NCBI RefSeq assembly: GCF_000003855.2
Contig: NW_003101663.1
Coordinates: forward strand, 671,312-735,311
Source: Blastomyces gilchristii SLH14081
Taxonomy: Eukaryota > Ascomycota > Eurotiomycetes > Onygenales > Ajellomycetaceae
Direction: 5' to 3'
Length of the DNA stretch: 64,000 nucleotides
This document shows positions 1 through 12,742 of the stretch, one piece after another (within the stretch, counting starts at the first letter, position 1; every line of letters starts with the position of its first letter). The notes under the pieces are model-generated. The model saw only the letters and a program-made list of their open reading frames with translations, made no database searches and was not told the DNA's origin. Both the position numbers and the translations under genes were made by a program.

Positions 1-700
1 AAAATTGAAAAATGACATTGTGCTTTACTGTAATCTAGAATACACAGAAGCTCTCTATCTAGAATCTTTATTTAGATGTGACTTGATAACTCATATGCAC
101 AAGGAATTCAGTCACTTAGAAAGCTCTGAACTCATAAGTGTACTTAAATCAAGAGTATACTGGTCAAGCATGGCTGAAGATATCTAGATGTATACTTACA
201 AGTGTCTGAATTATCAGGTCATGAAAGAATCTAAGAAAGAATTAGAACATGAGAAAGTATAATATCAGATAAAGTGTATAATACAATTGTTCAAACAATG
301 AGAGATGAATCTCATAGACATATTATCACAGATGTCAAATGAAAATCAATGAATAATCACTGCTATAGATTACACTACTGACTGGTCAGTTATAAAAGCA
401 GTTTCAGAGATGATAGAGAAGATGATGACAAAGTTTCTATATAATAAGATCTATATCAACTATGAGATGCTGTATGAGATTCTAACTGATAACAGTACAA
501 ATCTCATAGAAGAAGTGATGAGGCATTTCATAAGTCAGTTACAGACAAGACATTGTAGAACAACATCATATCATTTATGAATGAATGAGAAGATGAAATA
601 CTTGAATGAAATCTTGAGCAATATGCTGATAAAATATCTAGTGAGCAAGTCTATAAGACTATGAGATGAATATCTCAGACAGGTGCTATTGATCACGCAG
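1..700 (+). pseudogene. Degenerate integrase of Gypsy A1
   Basis: Reading frame +2 from position 5 gives a 60-residue open stretch resembling the H2C2 zinc-binding domain of Gypsy integrases (LITHMHKEFSHL). After that only fragments with many stops remain. The integrase core is recognisable in pieces (AIDYTTDWS near 360, ILTDNSTNLIEE near 480). Most breaks are TGA or TAG where the related copy or the family has Trp, Gln or Arg, as expected from C-to-T/G-to-A mutation. The gene is not functional. Confidence 0.8.
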
Positions 701-1990
701 ATTTGACAGCATGCAGTCTTCAAGTATTTATCATTCTATCTATTGTATGAATTGCATCCGCGCATCCTGAAGAATGCTTCAGAAAAGATGAGGAAGAGAA
801 CAGCAGTTACAGACACAGCAGAAACAGCAGTTGCAGATACAGCAGAAATAGCAGTTTCAGACATAACAGTTATGAATACAGAATCAAGATTGAAAGAGAT
901 CAGTCATGCATGTGCAAAAGCTAACAAGTTACTTCTGAACTGAGCAATTCAATTGAAAAGAATACAAGACTTACTAGTTAAGAAATCAAGTCTCAAGATG
1001 AGAACATGAGTTCTTATACATAATGAGAGTTCTGAGAAGTTCCAACCTAGGTAATTTGAGTCATATAAAATACTCAAATTACATTCTCTGAGAATGTACA
1101 CATTGAAAGAATCAGAGGAACAGATCTTATACAACTTAATAAATAATTCATAACTTATGAAAGTAAAGATACAAGATCTGAGTAGATTATAATTATTCAC
1201 AGCACTATCATCAGTGTTGAAAAAGAAGAGACTTATAATTAAAAAGTCTTACAAAGTAAGAGAAATCATAGATACTTACAAATCAGATAATCTCACTTAT
1301 TTCAATCTTTTTATAATTATAAGAAGAGAATGAGAAGAAATGAAGAAATCAGATAAATATCATACTTCAATAAGTGATGAGACTGTAGTCAGTTATATAA
1401 TAACATGCTGCAGATAGCAGATATAACATAGTAAAAAGCAGTCTCAAAGTAGCAGACTTGTATATGAGTCAGATCACAGAAGAAAAAGAAATTCAGAGTT
1501 GAATTTAACTGTTTCTATCAGTTCAATTGCAGAGATTACAGAGAATAAACTATCTGAAACATTTATAAATACATGAGACTAAGTTATCTTAACTTCTGAG
1601 AATGCTCAGAGATTGAGTGAGATTAGTTTCAATAAGCTGTTCACTGTAGTGATCTGAGTGAGTGAAGAGAGACAGTATAATGTATGAGACAGAATTACAA
1701 AAGATAAAAGCTGCTGAACCTAGTCACTGAATGCTGTATTATATAGAGATTGTGTAAGAGTAGTGACTAGCAGATAAAGAAAAAGTGTAAGAAAAGAAAA
1801 GAGATAATAGATTGATTATCAATTATAAAAGTCAGCTGTAAAAGATAAATGATTATTATATACATCTCATTCATTTTCATACATCACATATTTAATCTAT
1901 TTCCAACATCACATCATCTGAAAAACATCAAAAACAAAGAAAATCTCAAAACTTGAGATCTGCAAGAAATTCAAGAGCTGTAAGTCACTC

Positions 1991-3422
1991 TCACAACAAC
2001 ACTGTGCATGTCTCTGATTTCTTTACTGCTCTGTGTACAACATTAATGTCATTTATCACAAGATTGACTGAAATGCTAATATAGAAATGTGCATGCATAC
2101 ATATAGAGAAATTGAAGAAGAGTATGAGACCTGCAGAATCAGAAGTCAGAGCAGGGAGAACAGAGGTGAAAGAAATAGAAGAAGAAGAAGGTGCAGAACT
2201 GAATAAATGACAGTGAGAGTCATCTGAGACTAAATACTTACAACTCAGTGTGCACACAACCTAATCTGCAGAAGAGGAAGAGAAAGCAATAAGAGAAGCT
2301 TAAGAGCAGAAGAGAGTAGTCTCAGTGACATTGTCATCTTTGATCAGAATGATCTCTGATGCTGGAGCAACTAAGAATCATTATTAGTATATAAAAATCA
2401 CAAAATCAGAGATGAGAACAGTTACTGAATAAACACCTGCTAATCTTAGAGTTGTACATATAATTATAACATGCACAAGGCTTCTCAGAAAGAGAGAGAG
2501 AGACATGAGAAAATGTAGAAAGCAGAACATAGTGTATTAACAGCTCATTCTCACAATAACATCTCAGACAAGACATACAAGTCTCATATTCATGAGTGTA
2601 AAAGAGTACAATATCTGCATTCTTATTTCTGAAAACACAGATATTCTTCATCTGTATCACAAAGTTGAATAATAAACATTAAAGAATAGACTGATACAGA
2701 TTAATTATTCTGAAGATATTCATCAGAGTGAATATACTTATAATATTGAATTTAATAGTCATGAAAAGTTTCTTGATGTCTGTGAACATCACAACTTTAT
2801 ACACAGTAAAATTCATAATAATTTTCTCTAAGAATAGAAAAATCAGCATCAGAAAGAAAAGATGAAAAGAAAAAGACTTACAATCTCAACACTGTTGAAA
2901 AGAGAAGTGATTCTCTGATATGAATAAATAATTCTCTCATCATAAATATTTAAAATGAACATAATAATCAGTGTTCATGATCAAGCTTCAGATAGTTATG
3001 TTATACACAGTCTTTATACAATAAATTATTCTAAGAGTCAGCAGAAAGAGCAGGAGTGTACACACTGACAAACATGATTTATTAAGTCTACATAACATCT
3101 TCTTGAAACAGAAAGAGCTGGTAATAAAAGCAGAGACAGCAAAACCAGAGGGAGCAGAAGTAGCAGAAGTGAGAGTCACAGAAACAGAGATAGTGAGAGC
3201 GGGAGAACCAGACACAGAGACAGATGTAGAAGATTGAGAGACAGCAGTAGAAGAGGCAGAGAGAGACACAGAAGATTCAGTCATATATGATATGAACAAT
3301 TTCTTCATTATCATATTCTTCAGATTCTCAATTAATAATTTAATATTAAGTTCACTATCATCAGCAGACATGAATCTGTCAACATATAAAGATTCTATAT
3401 AAATAAAAACAAATATCAGCAT
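1991..3422 (-). pseudogene. Antisense accessory ORF region of Gypsy A1
   Basis: Three minus-strand open stretches (3422-2988, 144 codons; 2660-2406, 84; 2257-1991, 88) lie between integrase and 3' LTR, opposite to gag-pol. All three recur with clear protein similarity at the same place in copy A2. The first begins with an acidic/hydrophobic region and then a Ser/Thr/Ala/Val-rich tract. The second contains a cysteine cluster (CMSCLRCYC, later C-x4-Y with further Cys). I infer a broken antisense gene carried by the element, possibly encoding a zinc-binding protein. I cannot name its family. Two-copy conservation might instead reflect only shared descent of non-coding DNA. Confidence 0.45.
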
Positions 3423-3768
3423 CTGTGTCTATACAAAATTGTGCTAGAAAACACAATCAGAAACTCACTGAGAAGAAAACAGTCAAGAGTGTATAAGAAG
3501 ATGAAGAAGATGTATCATTCATAGTAGTACATTCTGACAATTGTTAGAAGATAAATAAGTTCTGATCACATTTCACAATGCATTATACTTACTGCTAATG
3601 AACTGCTCAGTATGAGCACTACAAGAACACTTGTTATGAGAACAAGAGATCATTACTAGAAATGTGTACAATGTAATAGATAAATGAATAGAAGGTATTG
3701 AACAGAAGAAGAGACAGTAATCTGAGATGAAATAATAATGATGTTCAATGATAATGATGATGAAGAAG

Positions 3769-4274
3769 TAGACTGGCCGCCGGGACCATGAATTTCATGT
3801 TTGATCTCATTTGGTCTGGTCCCATACATTTCTTGGCGTGAATCCCGCTGGGACTGACTATCAAAAAAACATGTAAAGTGACTATATATCAGATCTTAAA
3901 ATGAAACCATAACTTGAAAAAAATGAGAAAGTGATCCCATTTGGTTTCATTTAGTCCCATTTTTAGTATAAAGTTACTATTTTTAGACATTTTAAGGTTT
4001 TTTTTAGACTATTTTTAATTTTTTAAAAAGTAACACTTTTTGATAATGCTCAAATGAGATTTAAAGTCATTTAAAGCAATAAAAATAATTTAAATTGAGA
4101 AGTGAAAATCATAGTCTCATTTGAAAAATGTGACAAGAGTAGACAGTAAGTCTCACTGAAACAGTATGAGATCACTATCTAATGTTAAAACCGTGTAATG
4201 GGATCAGTCGAATTGGTAATGAAACTATCAAAAAATCTGGTCCTGGTCCCAGACACGGTTACACGGTCAGTCTA
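3769..4274 (+). mobile_element. hAT-like MITE, copy 1 (506 bp)
   Basis: The ends are TAGACTGGCCG and CGGTCAGTCTA, an 11-bp imperfect terminal inverted repeat. The flanks 3761-3768 and 4275-4282 are both tgaagaag, a perfect 8-bp TSD typical of the hAT superfamily. The empty site is visible in Gypsy A2 near 13080-13105, which has a single tgaagaag. Subterminal GGGACCA/TGGTCCC motifs lie at both ends. There is no coding capacity. This is the least mutated of the four copies in the window, with several CpG and CC/GG retained. Confidence 0.93.
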
Positions 4275-4477
4275 TGAAGAAGATGATTGAAGAATGAGAA
4301 AAGTTAGTGAAGAAGTGATGTAATATAGTGAAAGTTTCTTTGTGAGAGTGTACATGAGATACTAGCTGAATCAGAGATAGATCACATAATTATAAAATGC
4401 TAGTGATGAGCTAATCTGCATGAAGCTAGAGTATACAACATGATCACATGAGTGTGACTGAATCTGATAAGGGAGAA

Positions 4478-4655
4478 TGTGATTCAGAAGAATGTATGAC
4501 TATTGAATAATAACACAGTCACTTCTGAACTACTAGCTTACAAGTGTAAAGAGGTCATAGCAGCTGCTAATTAATTTAGCGTACAATATTACAATATATA
4601 AGAAGCCGGCGTACGCCTGTAATTGTACACTGACTTAAGCAACCTTTGAATCACA
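4478..4655 (+). repeat. 3' LTR of Gypsy A1
   Basis: 178-bp LTR starting tgtgattc and ending gaatcaca, the same length as both LTRs of copy A2 (5174-5351, 13290-13467). The purine tract just before it (gggagaa) fits a polypurine tract. The left half has lost the CpGs that the 5' LTR of A2 retains. Confidence 0.92.
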
Positions 4656-5150
4656 CAATGAAGTTCTTAATAGAGAATCAAGTACTACTTTTAACAAAGA
4701 ATATTAAGATAATAAGACTGTATAAGAAGCTCAGTGAGTGATAACTAGAATCTTTTTCAGTAATAAGAGTAATAAGTAAGTAGATATATAAGTTAAAATT
4801 ACTCACAGAATTGAAATCAATTCATTCTATTTTTCACATTTTCTATTTAAAGCTCTATAAGTAATATCTTGAGATGAAGCTGTCTCAGCTGAATAATATT
4901 AAGATTGAGAGTGATACTAAATATCTTATAAAGAAAATATTGAATAAGTGAATATATTACAGTAAGCTTTAATATCTTATAAAATAAAAAGATTATTTAT
5001 TATCAGAGAATTTATAAGAATCACTTGAGTATTTGAAAAATGCTGAGAAAGAGATTGTAAGCTATGAGATAACTAGTAAAGACTACTCTACTATATATCA
5101 GAGATATTAAGTAAGAAATATCACTTAAGACTTCTTATTTTTTTTAAAGA
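4656..5150 (+). pseudogene. Degenerate integrase C-terminus and chromodomain of D1
   Basis: Read through stops, the plus strand gives a GPY/F-like segment followed by a chromodomain-like end: Y-Y-S-K-L-x-Y-L-I-K-W-K-D-Y then E-N-x-W-E-x-L. The same pattern is in D2 at about 38200-38340. Chromodomains at the integrase C-terminus define chromoviruses and can steer insertion to heterochromatin (known for the family). The reading frame is broken, and the segment is interrupted after 5173 by A2. Confidence 0.65.
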
Positions 5151-5173
5151 ATTTTTTAAAGATAATCTTATAG

Positions 5174-5351
5174 TGTGATTCGGAAGAATGTACAATCATT
5201 AGATAATAACGCGGCCGCTTCTGAACTACTAGCTTACAAGTGTAAAGAAGTCATAGCGGCTGCTAATTAATTTAGCATACGATATTACAATATATAAGAA
5301 GCCAGTGTACGCCTGTAATTGTACACTGGCTTAAGCAATCTTTGAATCACA
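5174..5351 (+). repeat. 5' LTR of Gypsy A2
   Basis: 178-bp LTR beginning tgtgattcgg and ending gaatcaca. It keeps CpG-rich stretches (gcggccgc near 5211, agcggc near 5260) that are mutated to acagccac and agcagc in the 3' LTR of the same element. Confidence 0.93.
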
Positions 5352-5359
5352 TCTGATAG

Positions 5360-7200
5360 CATGTCTAAAAACCAGGAAGAAGTGCAGGCTTCTTCAGAGT
5401 GTGATAATTTCATCTATGAAGTGATTTGTAGTTATCATGCCAGTGTGGTTCTAGAACACCTCAAAAGATAGTGTATAAAAAGTGATGAGTGAAAGAGTAT
5501 TCAATTAATGCTGCTTTGCTTGTTGAGGGGAAAACTTCACACTCAGATGAATGTCACATATGAGATGTGAACAGATGAGGTGTGAGAAAGAGAATAAGAG
5601 TGATGAATCAGATTCAAAGAAGTTCACTCTCTACTCAAAAGAAGAATAAAAAGAGAGAGAGTGATCATTATCAGAGTTGTATAATAATAACAGAAATCAT
5701 ATAATGATATAGTGATATAACAATATAGTAATATAATAATACAGTGATATAATAATAGACATTATACAGTTAATGAGAAATCACTGAAATGAATATCTTC
5801 TCTAGTCAATATAAATAACATTCTTCTCTGCTATCTGAACTGAAAGATATGCAGAATCTCTCAGAGAGTTTACTTAAAGCAGTAAGAAAAGTGACTGAGA
5901 TCACTGAACTGAAATTGAAGCTTTGTACATGTATAAGAATTCTAAATGAGATTGAGACCTTGCATACACAGTGACAGACTGAGGTGAAAGTCAAATAACA
6001 ATTGACATTCACTGCAGATTAAGCATTCACTATGAAGAGCTTCACTGACATAATCATTATTATTAATAAGAATAGAGAAAACCAGATCTTAGATCTGCAG
6101 TGAGAGATTGAATATTTATACAGATAGATGACTACACTGAATCTGAAGATTTCATCATGATTATTCATGATGTCTTCAGAAGCATATATATCATCAGAGA
6201 CTACTGTGCAGAATGAGAATCTGAGTATGAAATATATCAAGTCAGAAGATCTGTCAGAGTTATCAAGCTTTAATAATAACTGAAAAAATAATGCTGCAAT
6301 CAGCTGACTAAGTTAGATGTAATTATATTATTGAATTGAATATGAACTCACAGACAGACAGTTAATGAAATTTTAACAAGTCTTAAGATCTGCTATGTTT
6401 CTACACAGAAAAGCAAAGTTATTATAAATAGCTGATAAAAAGATAAATCTCACAGATCTGAAGTAATATTCATTCTTATAAATATGAAATAAGTTTTTCA
6501 AATGAATCTTATACAACTTTGAGAAAGTGAATATATGAGATAAGTATTACAAATACTTCACTGAGTGTAGATAAGTGAGTGATCTTACATCATACTTTAT
6601 ACACTTCAGCTTACACTATCTTATATTGAATGAAGAGCTTTCAACATCTTTCTATTTACAGATCTTCATTCATAATCTTACACTCAAGTTAAGAGTGAAA
6701 TGAAAATGCTTAACCTCACAGTCAGAAATAGTGGAGAAAGTATATAATATTCTCATTATACAGAAACAAGTGAGTCAATTATGACAGAAAATACTGTAAT
6801 TGAGTATATCTCAGTGAAGAATGAGTAATCAGACTTCTATAACATAAGTCATATATCTGAATGTGATGAATCTAGATCTGAATATTATCACTAAAGTGCT
6901 GAATTCTCTGAAAAAGAGATTCTCTGAGTGAAAATCTTGATATTGTAAGCATCAAGTTTGCTTCAACTATAAATATTAAAATCATACTACAAAAGATTGC
7001 ACTCAGTGTGCACAGTCAAGAGAAGCAAGAGAGTTAAAAAACTAGCAGAATCAGTGAGCTTGAAGACACTTACTGATATTCTATGAAAAGTCTTCAAAGT
7101 GAAAGAGATGTATGTGTTAGATAACTCTCTGAATTCTGTGAATACTAAGAGAAAGCAGGCTTCTGACTGAGATGTGAGTGAGAATAAAGTGAACACTCAT
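5360..7200 (+). pseudogene. Degenerate gag of Gypsy A2
   Basis: An ATG at 5360, just inside the 5' LTR, opens a short frame (MSKNQEEVQAS...) that soon hits a stop. Further downstream only fragments are open. Near 6959-7000 a CCHC zinc knuckle is visible with its second Cys changed to Tyr (C-F-N-Y-x4-N-H-T-T-K-D-C). The knuckle marks the nucleocapsid end of gag. Minus-strand open frames in this interval (5806-6012, 6019-6240, 6987-7196) are not conserved evidence of genes. Confidence 0.6.
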
Positions 7201-7209
7201 CTCAATATC

Positions 7210-10200
7210 TTGAGATCTGAAATATTAATGTATAAGAGACACTTGAATAAGAATCAAGAGATGACTGTAAAAGTGTTAGCAGACATAGAAGCTTCTATGT
7301 AATATATTAATAATTATATAATCTGAAGATTGAAAGAGATCTGCTGAGTGAAGAATTTCTGACATATAAGATTATCTGATAACTGATATTTGATATTACT
7401 TACAAGAGTAAGAGTTTTCTTACATCTTAGAGAATGATCTTGCTATATTTGAGCATAAGAGCTGCAGAATATGAAATACAATCTTATTCTCAGACTCAAT
7501 TAATTTCAAAGATTCAATCTGCAGATTTAATAACATACATATCATATGCAGTTGACTGATAGAAAGAAAACAGTTCATACAATTCTATTAACTGATATGA
7601 GAAGAATATTTCACATCTCTGATATAGAAGAATTAAATCTGCTTACACATTAATAAGTAAAAAGAATAATTTATAAGACCTTATCTGAAAGCATTCTGTA
7701 TGTTATACAGGACTCAGAAGTGAAGAAAACCAAGATAAAAGATATGCAGAAGAACAAGTGTATAAAGAAGCTTCTGAAGAAGTATGAAAAGATCTTTCAA
7801 ACAGATCTTTTATCAGAATTGCTGCTGAAATGAGGATTTATACATGAGATTGATATAGAGAATGCAAAACCAGTCAATCAGAATACATATTCTCTGTCAC
7901 AGATGTATCTTGAAGAACAGAAGTGTCAGATCACTGATCTTCTAGAATATAATCTCATACAATTCTTATCAAGCACATGAGGCTTTTCAGTTCTATTCAT
8001 GAAAAAGGCAGATGAAGAGTGACAGATGTGTATTGATTATCAAGTACTTAATAAGCTTACAATCAAGAATGAATATTCACTATCATAGATTCAACAACAG
8101 TTGAATACAGTTGAAAACACCTGATATCTATCAAAGATTAATCTTCTCTCAGAATACTGATAGATTTGTGTAGATAAACTATCAGTTCTGTCAACTATAT
8201 TTAATATATAATGAAGAAAGTTCAAATTTTTAATAATATTATTCAGTCTGATAAATATGTCTATTATCTTTTAAATAATGATGAATATAATTCTTCATAA
8301 ATAGAATAAAATCTCATATCTTGTATATCTTGATAACATTCTAGTCTTTTCAAACTTATATAATAAACATCTAAAGCATCTCAATAAAGTACTTACAACT
8401 CTGACAGAGTATAAGCTCTATATCAAATTAACAAAGTATGTGTTTAAAATAGAAGAGTTGAAGTTCATAGAACATGTAGTAAATGATGACTGTATACACC
8501 TTATTCTGAAGAAATTGAATGTCATAGTGAATTAACTGTGACTGAGAAATATACATCATATATAACAGTTTCTTGAGTTGATCTCATATTACTGCAGATT
8601 TATCAAGAATTTCACATGAATATCTATATCACTCTCAGATCTCTTAAGAGAAACAGATACAAATCTGTGAAAGAAGAAGTTTTATTCAATTATCTGAAAT
8701 ACTGTATGTAAAGAGGCTTTTCTCACACTGAGAAAATGTGTAATAACATTCTCAGTACTTATTCAATCAGATTGTGATAAATCTTTCTACATTAAGACAG
8801 ACATATTTAAATAAGCTATCAGAGACACTCTTCTACAGATGAGTAAGAACAGCAAGCTGCACTCAGTGATATATAATGATAGAAAACTATCAGATACTGA
8901 GCTCAATTACTCAGTGTATAAAAAGAAATTACTAGCAATCAAGCACACACTGGCATTGTGAGATAGATATATTGACAACACATATATGATAACAGTGATT
9001 ATAAATCATGAAAGCCTTGTCTATCTACAATCAATGATAAAACCTTTCAAACACTTAGTATATTGAATCTCAGAGTTTCAAGTGTATAATCTTCATATTA
9101 AATACTGAAAGAAATCAGATACTATAATATCTGATATAATCAGTTACAGACCTGATTTCATGAGTGAGAGTTCTATGAATCAGATATAAGAAATATTCAC
9201 ATTAAACACACTGAGAGAATGCAAGAAATCAGAATGAGTGAACATCATGATTTCTCACTTAAAGAATGATAAGATGTTGAATAATAAGTATCTTATAAGA
9301 GTAGTAGAAGAGATGCTTCTGAACTTCAAGCTGAGAAAATTAGAAAACAATGTTATGCTTTACTATAATCTAGAATACACAGAAGCTCTCTATCTAGAAT
9401 CTTCATTTAGATACAACTTAATAACTCATATGCATAAGGAATTTAGTCACTTAGAAAGCTCTGAACTCATAAGTGTACTCAAATTAAGAGTATACTGACT
9501 AAGCATGACTGAGAATATTCAGATATATACTCACAAGTGCTCAAATTATCAGATTGCAAAAGAATCTAAGAAAGAATTAGAATATAAGAAAGTGTAATAT
9601 TAGATAAAGTGTATAATACAATTATTTAAACAATGAGAGATGAACCTCATAGACATATTACTGCAGATATTAAATGAAAATCAATGAATAATCACTGCTA
9701 TAGATTACACTACTGACTGATCAGTTGTAAAAGCAGTTTCAGAGATGATAGAAAAGATGATAATGAAGTTTCTATATAATGAGATCTATGTCAACTATGA
9801 GATGCTGTGTGAGATTCTAACTGATAACAGTGCAAATCTCATAGAAGAAGTGATAAGGCATTTCATAAGTCAGTTACAGACAAGACATTATAGAACAACA
9901 TCATATCATCTATGAATGAATGAGAAGATGAAACACTTGAATGAAATCTTGAGTAACATACTGATAAAATATCTAGTGAGTAAGTCTACAAGACTATGAG
10001 ATAAATATCTTGAGCAGGTGCTATTGATCATGTGAATTCAACAGCATGCAGTCTTCAAGTGTTCATCATTCTACCTGTTGTATGAATTGCATCTGTGCAT
10101 CCTGGAGAATGCTTCAGAAAAGATGAGAGAGAGAACAGCAGTTGCAGATACAGCAGAAACAGCAGTTGCAGATGCAGCAGAAATAGCAGTTGTGAATGCA

Positions 10201-10280
10201 ACAGTCACAGATGCAGAACCAAGATTGAAAGAGATCAGTCACACATATGCAAAAGCTAATGAGTTACTTCTGAACTGAGC
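7210..10280 (+). pseudogene. Degenerate pol of Gypsy A2 (PR-RT-RH-INT)
   Basis: Protease relic around 7270 (A-D-I-E-A-S in place of a D-T/S-G-A motif). Reverse transcriptase about 7810-8480 with recognisable CIDYQVLNKL and a catalytic box YLDN in place of YLDD. RNase H about 8760-9000 (KLSDTELNYSVYKKKLLAI). Integrase H2C2 region in an 86-residue open stretch at 9238-9498. Integrase core about 9690-10000 (ITAIDYTTDWS, EILTDNSANLIEEV). Many Trp positions are TGA (for example 7978-7980 and 8020-8022). A last open piece at 10078-10278 belongs to the integrase tail. No chromodomain was recognised in this family. Confidence 0.82.
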
Positions 10281-11316
10281 AATTCAATCAAAAAGAATAT
10301 GAGACTCACTAGTTAAGAAATCAAGTCTCAAGATAAGAATGTGAGTTCTTGTATATAATAAGAGTTCTGAGAAGTTTCAATCTAGATAATTTGAATTATA
10401 TAAAATACTCAAATCACATTCTCTGAGAATGTACACATTGAAAGAATCAGAGAGATGAGTCTTACATAACTTAATAAATAATTCATAACTTGTAAAAGTA
10501 AAGATGCAAGATCTGAGCAGATTATAATTATTCACAGCACTATTATCAGTATTGAAAAAGAAGAGACTTACAATTGAAAAGTCTCACAAAGTAAGAGAAA
10601 TTATAGACATTTATGAATCAGATAATCTCACTTATTTCAATCTTTTCACAATTATAAGAAGAGAATAAAAAGAAATGAAGAAATCAGATAAATATCATAC
10701 TTCAATAAGTGATGAAACTGTAGCTGATTATACAATAACACACTGCAGACAGCAGATATAATACAGTAAAGAGTAATCTCAAAGCAGCAGACTTGCACAT
10801 GAATCAGATTGCAGAAGAAAAAGAAATTCAGAGTTGAATTCAACTGTTTATATCAGTTCAATTACAGAGATCACAGAGAACAAACTATCTGAAATATTCA
10901 CAGATGTGTGAGATTAAGTCATCTCAATCTCTGAGAACACTCAGAGATCAGATGAGATTAGTTTCAATGAGTTATTTACTATAGTGATTTGAGCAAGTGA
11001 AGAGAGACAGTATAATATACAAGACAGAATCATAAAAGATGAAAGCTGCTGAATCTAGTCACTGAACACTGTACTATATAGAGATCATGTAAGAGTAGTG
11101 ACTAGCAGATAAAGAAAAAGTGTAAGAAAAGAGATAATAAATTGATCATCAATCATAAGAATCAGCTGTAAAAGACAAATATTATTATACACATCTCATT
11201 CATTTTTATATGTTACACATTTAATCTATTTTCAACATCACATCATCTGAAAAATGCCAAAAAAGGAAATCTCAAAACTTGAGATCTGCAAGAGATTCAA
11301 GAGCTGTAAGTCACTC

Positions 11317-12742
11317 TTACAACAATGCTGTGTATATCTCTGATTTCTCTATCACTCTGTGTACAACATTAATATCATTTATCACAAGATTGACTGAAAT
11401 GTCAATATAGAAATGCGCATGCATATACATAGAGAAATTGAAGAAGAGTACAGAATCTGCAGAATTAGAAGTCAGAGCAGAGAGAGCAGAGACAGAAGAA
11501 ACAGAAGAAGAAGAAGATACAGAACTGAATAAATGATGACAGAAGTCACTCAGAGCTGAATGCTTATAACTCAATGTACACACAATCTTTCTCATAGAAG
11601 AGAAAGAGAAAGTGATGAAAGAAGCTTAAGAGTGAGAGAGAGTAGTCTCAGTGATGTTATTATCTTTGATTAGAATGATCTCTGACACTGAAGCAACTAA
11701 GAATCATTATTAGTATATGAAAATCACAAAATCAGAGATAAGAATAGTTACTGAATAAACACTCACTGATCTTAGAGTTATATATACAATTACAACACAT
11801 ATGAGGCTTCTCAGAAAGAGAAAGAGAGACATGAGAGAATACAGAAAATAGAACACAGTATATAAACAGCTCATTTTTATAATAACATCTTAGATAAGAT
11901 GTACAAGCCTCACATCTGTGAGTGTAAAAGAGTACAATATCTGCATTTCTGTTTCTGAAAATATAGATATTCTTCATCTGCACTATGAAGTTAGATAACA
12001 AATGTCAAAGAATAGACTGATATAAGTTGATCATTCTGAAGATATTCATCAGAGTGAATGTACCTGCAATATTGAATTTAATAATTATGAAAAGTTTCTT
12101 AATATCTGTGAATATCACAACTTCATACACAGTAAAACTCATAATGATTTCTTCTAAGAACAGAAAAATCAGTATCAGAAAGAAAAGATGAAAAGAAAAA
12201 GACTTACAATCTTGACACTGTTAAGAAGAGAAGTGATTCTCTGATATAAATAAATAATTCTCTTATTACAAATATTTAAAATGAATGTAATAATCAGTGT
12301 CTGTGACTGAGCTTCAGATAGTCATATTATACACAGTCTTTGTACAATAAATCATTCTAGAAGTCAGCAGAAAGAGCAGAAGTGTATACACTGATAAACA
12401 TGATTCATTAAGTTTACACAATATCTTCTTAAAACAGAGAGAGCTGATAATGAAAGCAGAGACAGCAAAACCAGAGAAAGCAGAAGTAGCAGAAGTGAAA
12501 GTCACAGAAACAGAGATAGCAGAAGCAGGAGAATCAGACACAGAGATAGATATAGAAGATTGAGAAGCAGTAGCAGAAGAGACAGAAAGAGATGTGAAAG
12601 ACTTAATTACATATAACACAGATAATTTCTTCATTATTACATTCTTCAGATTCTTGATCAATGATTCAATATTGAATTCACTATCATTGACAGACACAGA
12701 TCTGTCAATGTATAAAGATTCTATGTGAATAAAAATAAACAT
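11317..12742 (-). pseudogene. Antisense accessory ORF region of Gypsy A2
   Basis: Minus-strand open stretches of 142 (12742-12314), 89 (12001-11732) and 92 codons (11595-11317) parallel those of A1 in order, spacing and sequence. The middle one reads R-C-E-A-C-T-S-x2-L-R-C and later C-C-N-C-x8-C, a cysteine pattern suggesting a metal-binding domain. The first carries the Ser-rich tract. A further minus-strand open frame (13174-12899) lies upstream toward the LTR and might hold its start. The idea of an antisense passenger gene is inference. Confidence 0.45.

Larger units (their letters stand above)
1..4655 (+). mobile_element. Gypsy family A, copy A1 (3' part only)
   Basis: This is the 3' half of an LTR retrotransposon whose 5' part lies left of the window. 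It starts inside the integrase zinc-binding region (5-187, degenerate H-x-H...C-type segment), continues through a stop-ridden integrase core (about 340-700) and about 3 kb of further conserved sequence, and ends with a 178-bp LTR at 4478-4655. It is collinear with copy A2 (about 9330-13467) once the 514 bp of a MITE plus its TSD are removed. Its right flank (caatgaagttc...) is family D sequence, also found unbroken at 37940, so A1 was inserted into D1. The left TSD lies outside the window and cannot be checked. Confidence 0.9.

Noticed and set aside
3769..4274. Solo LTR instead of a MITE
   Set aside because: Ends are inverted repeats, the TSD is 8 bp and no element has two such copies as direct terminal repeats.
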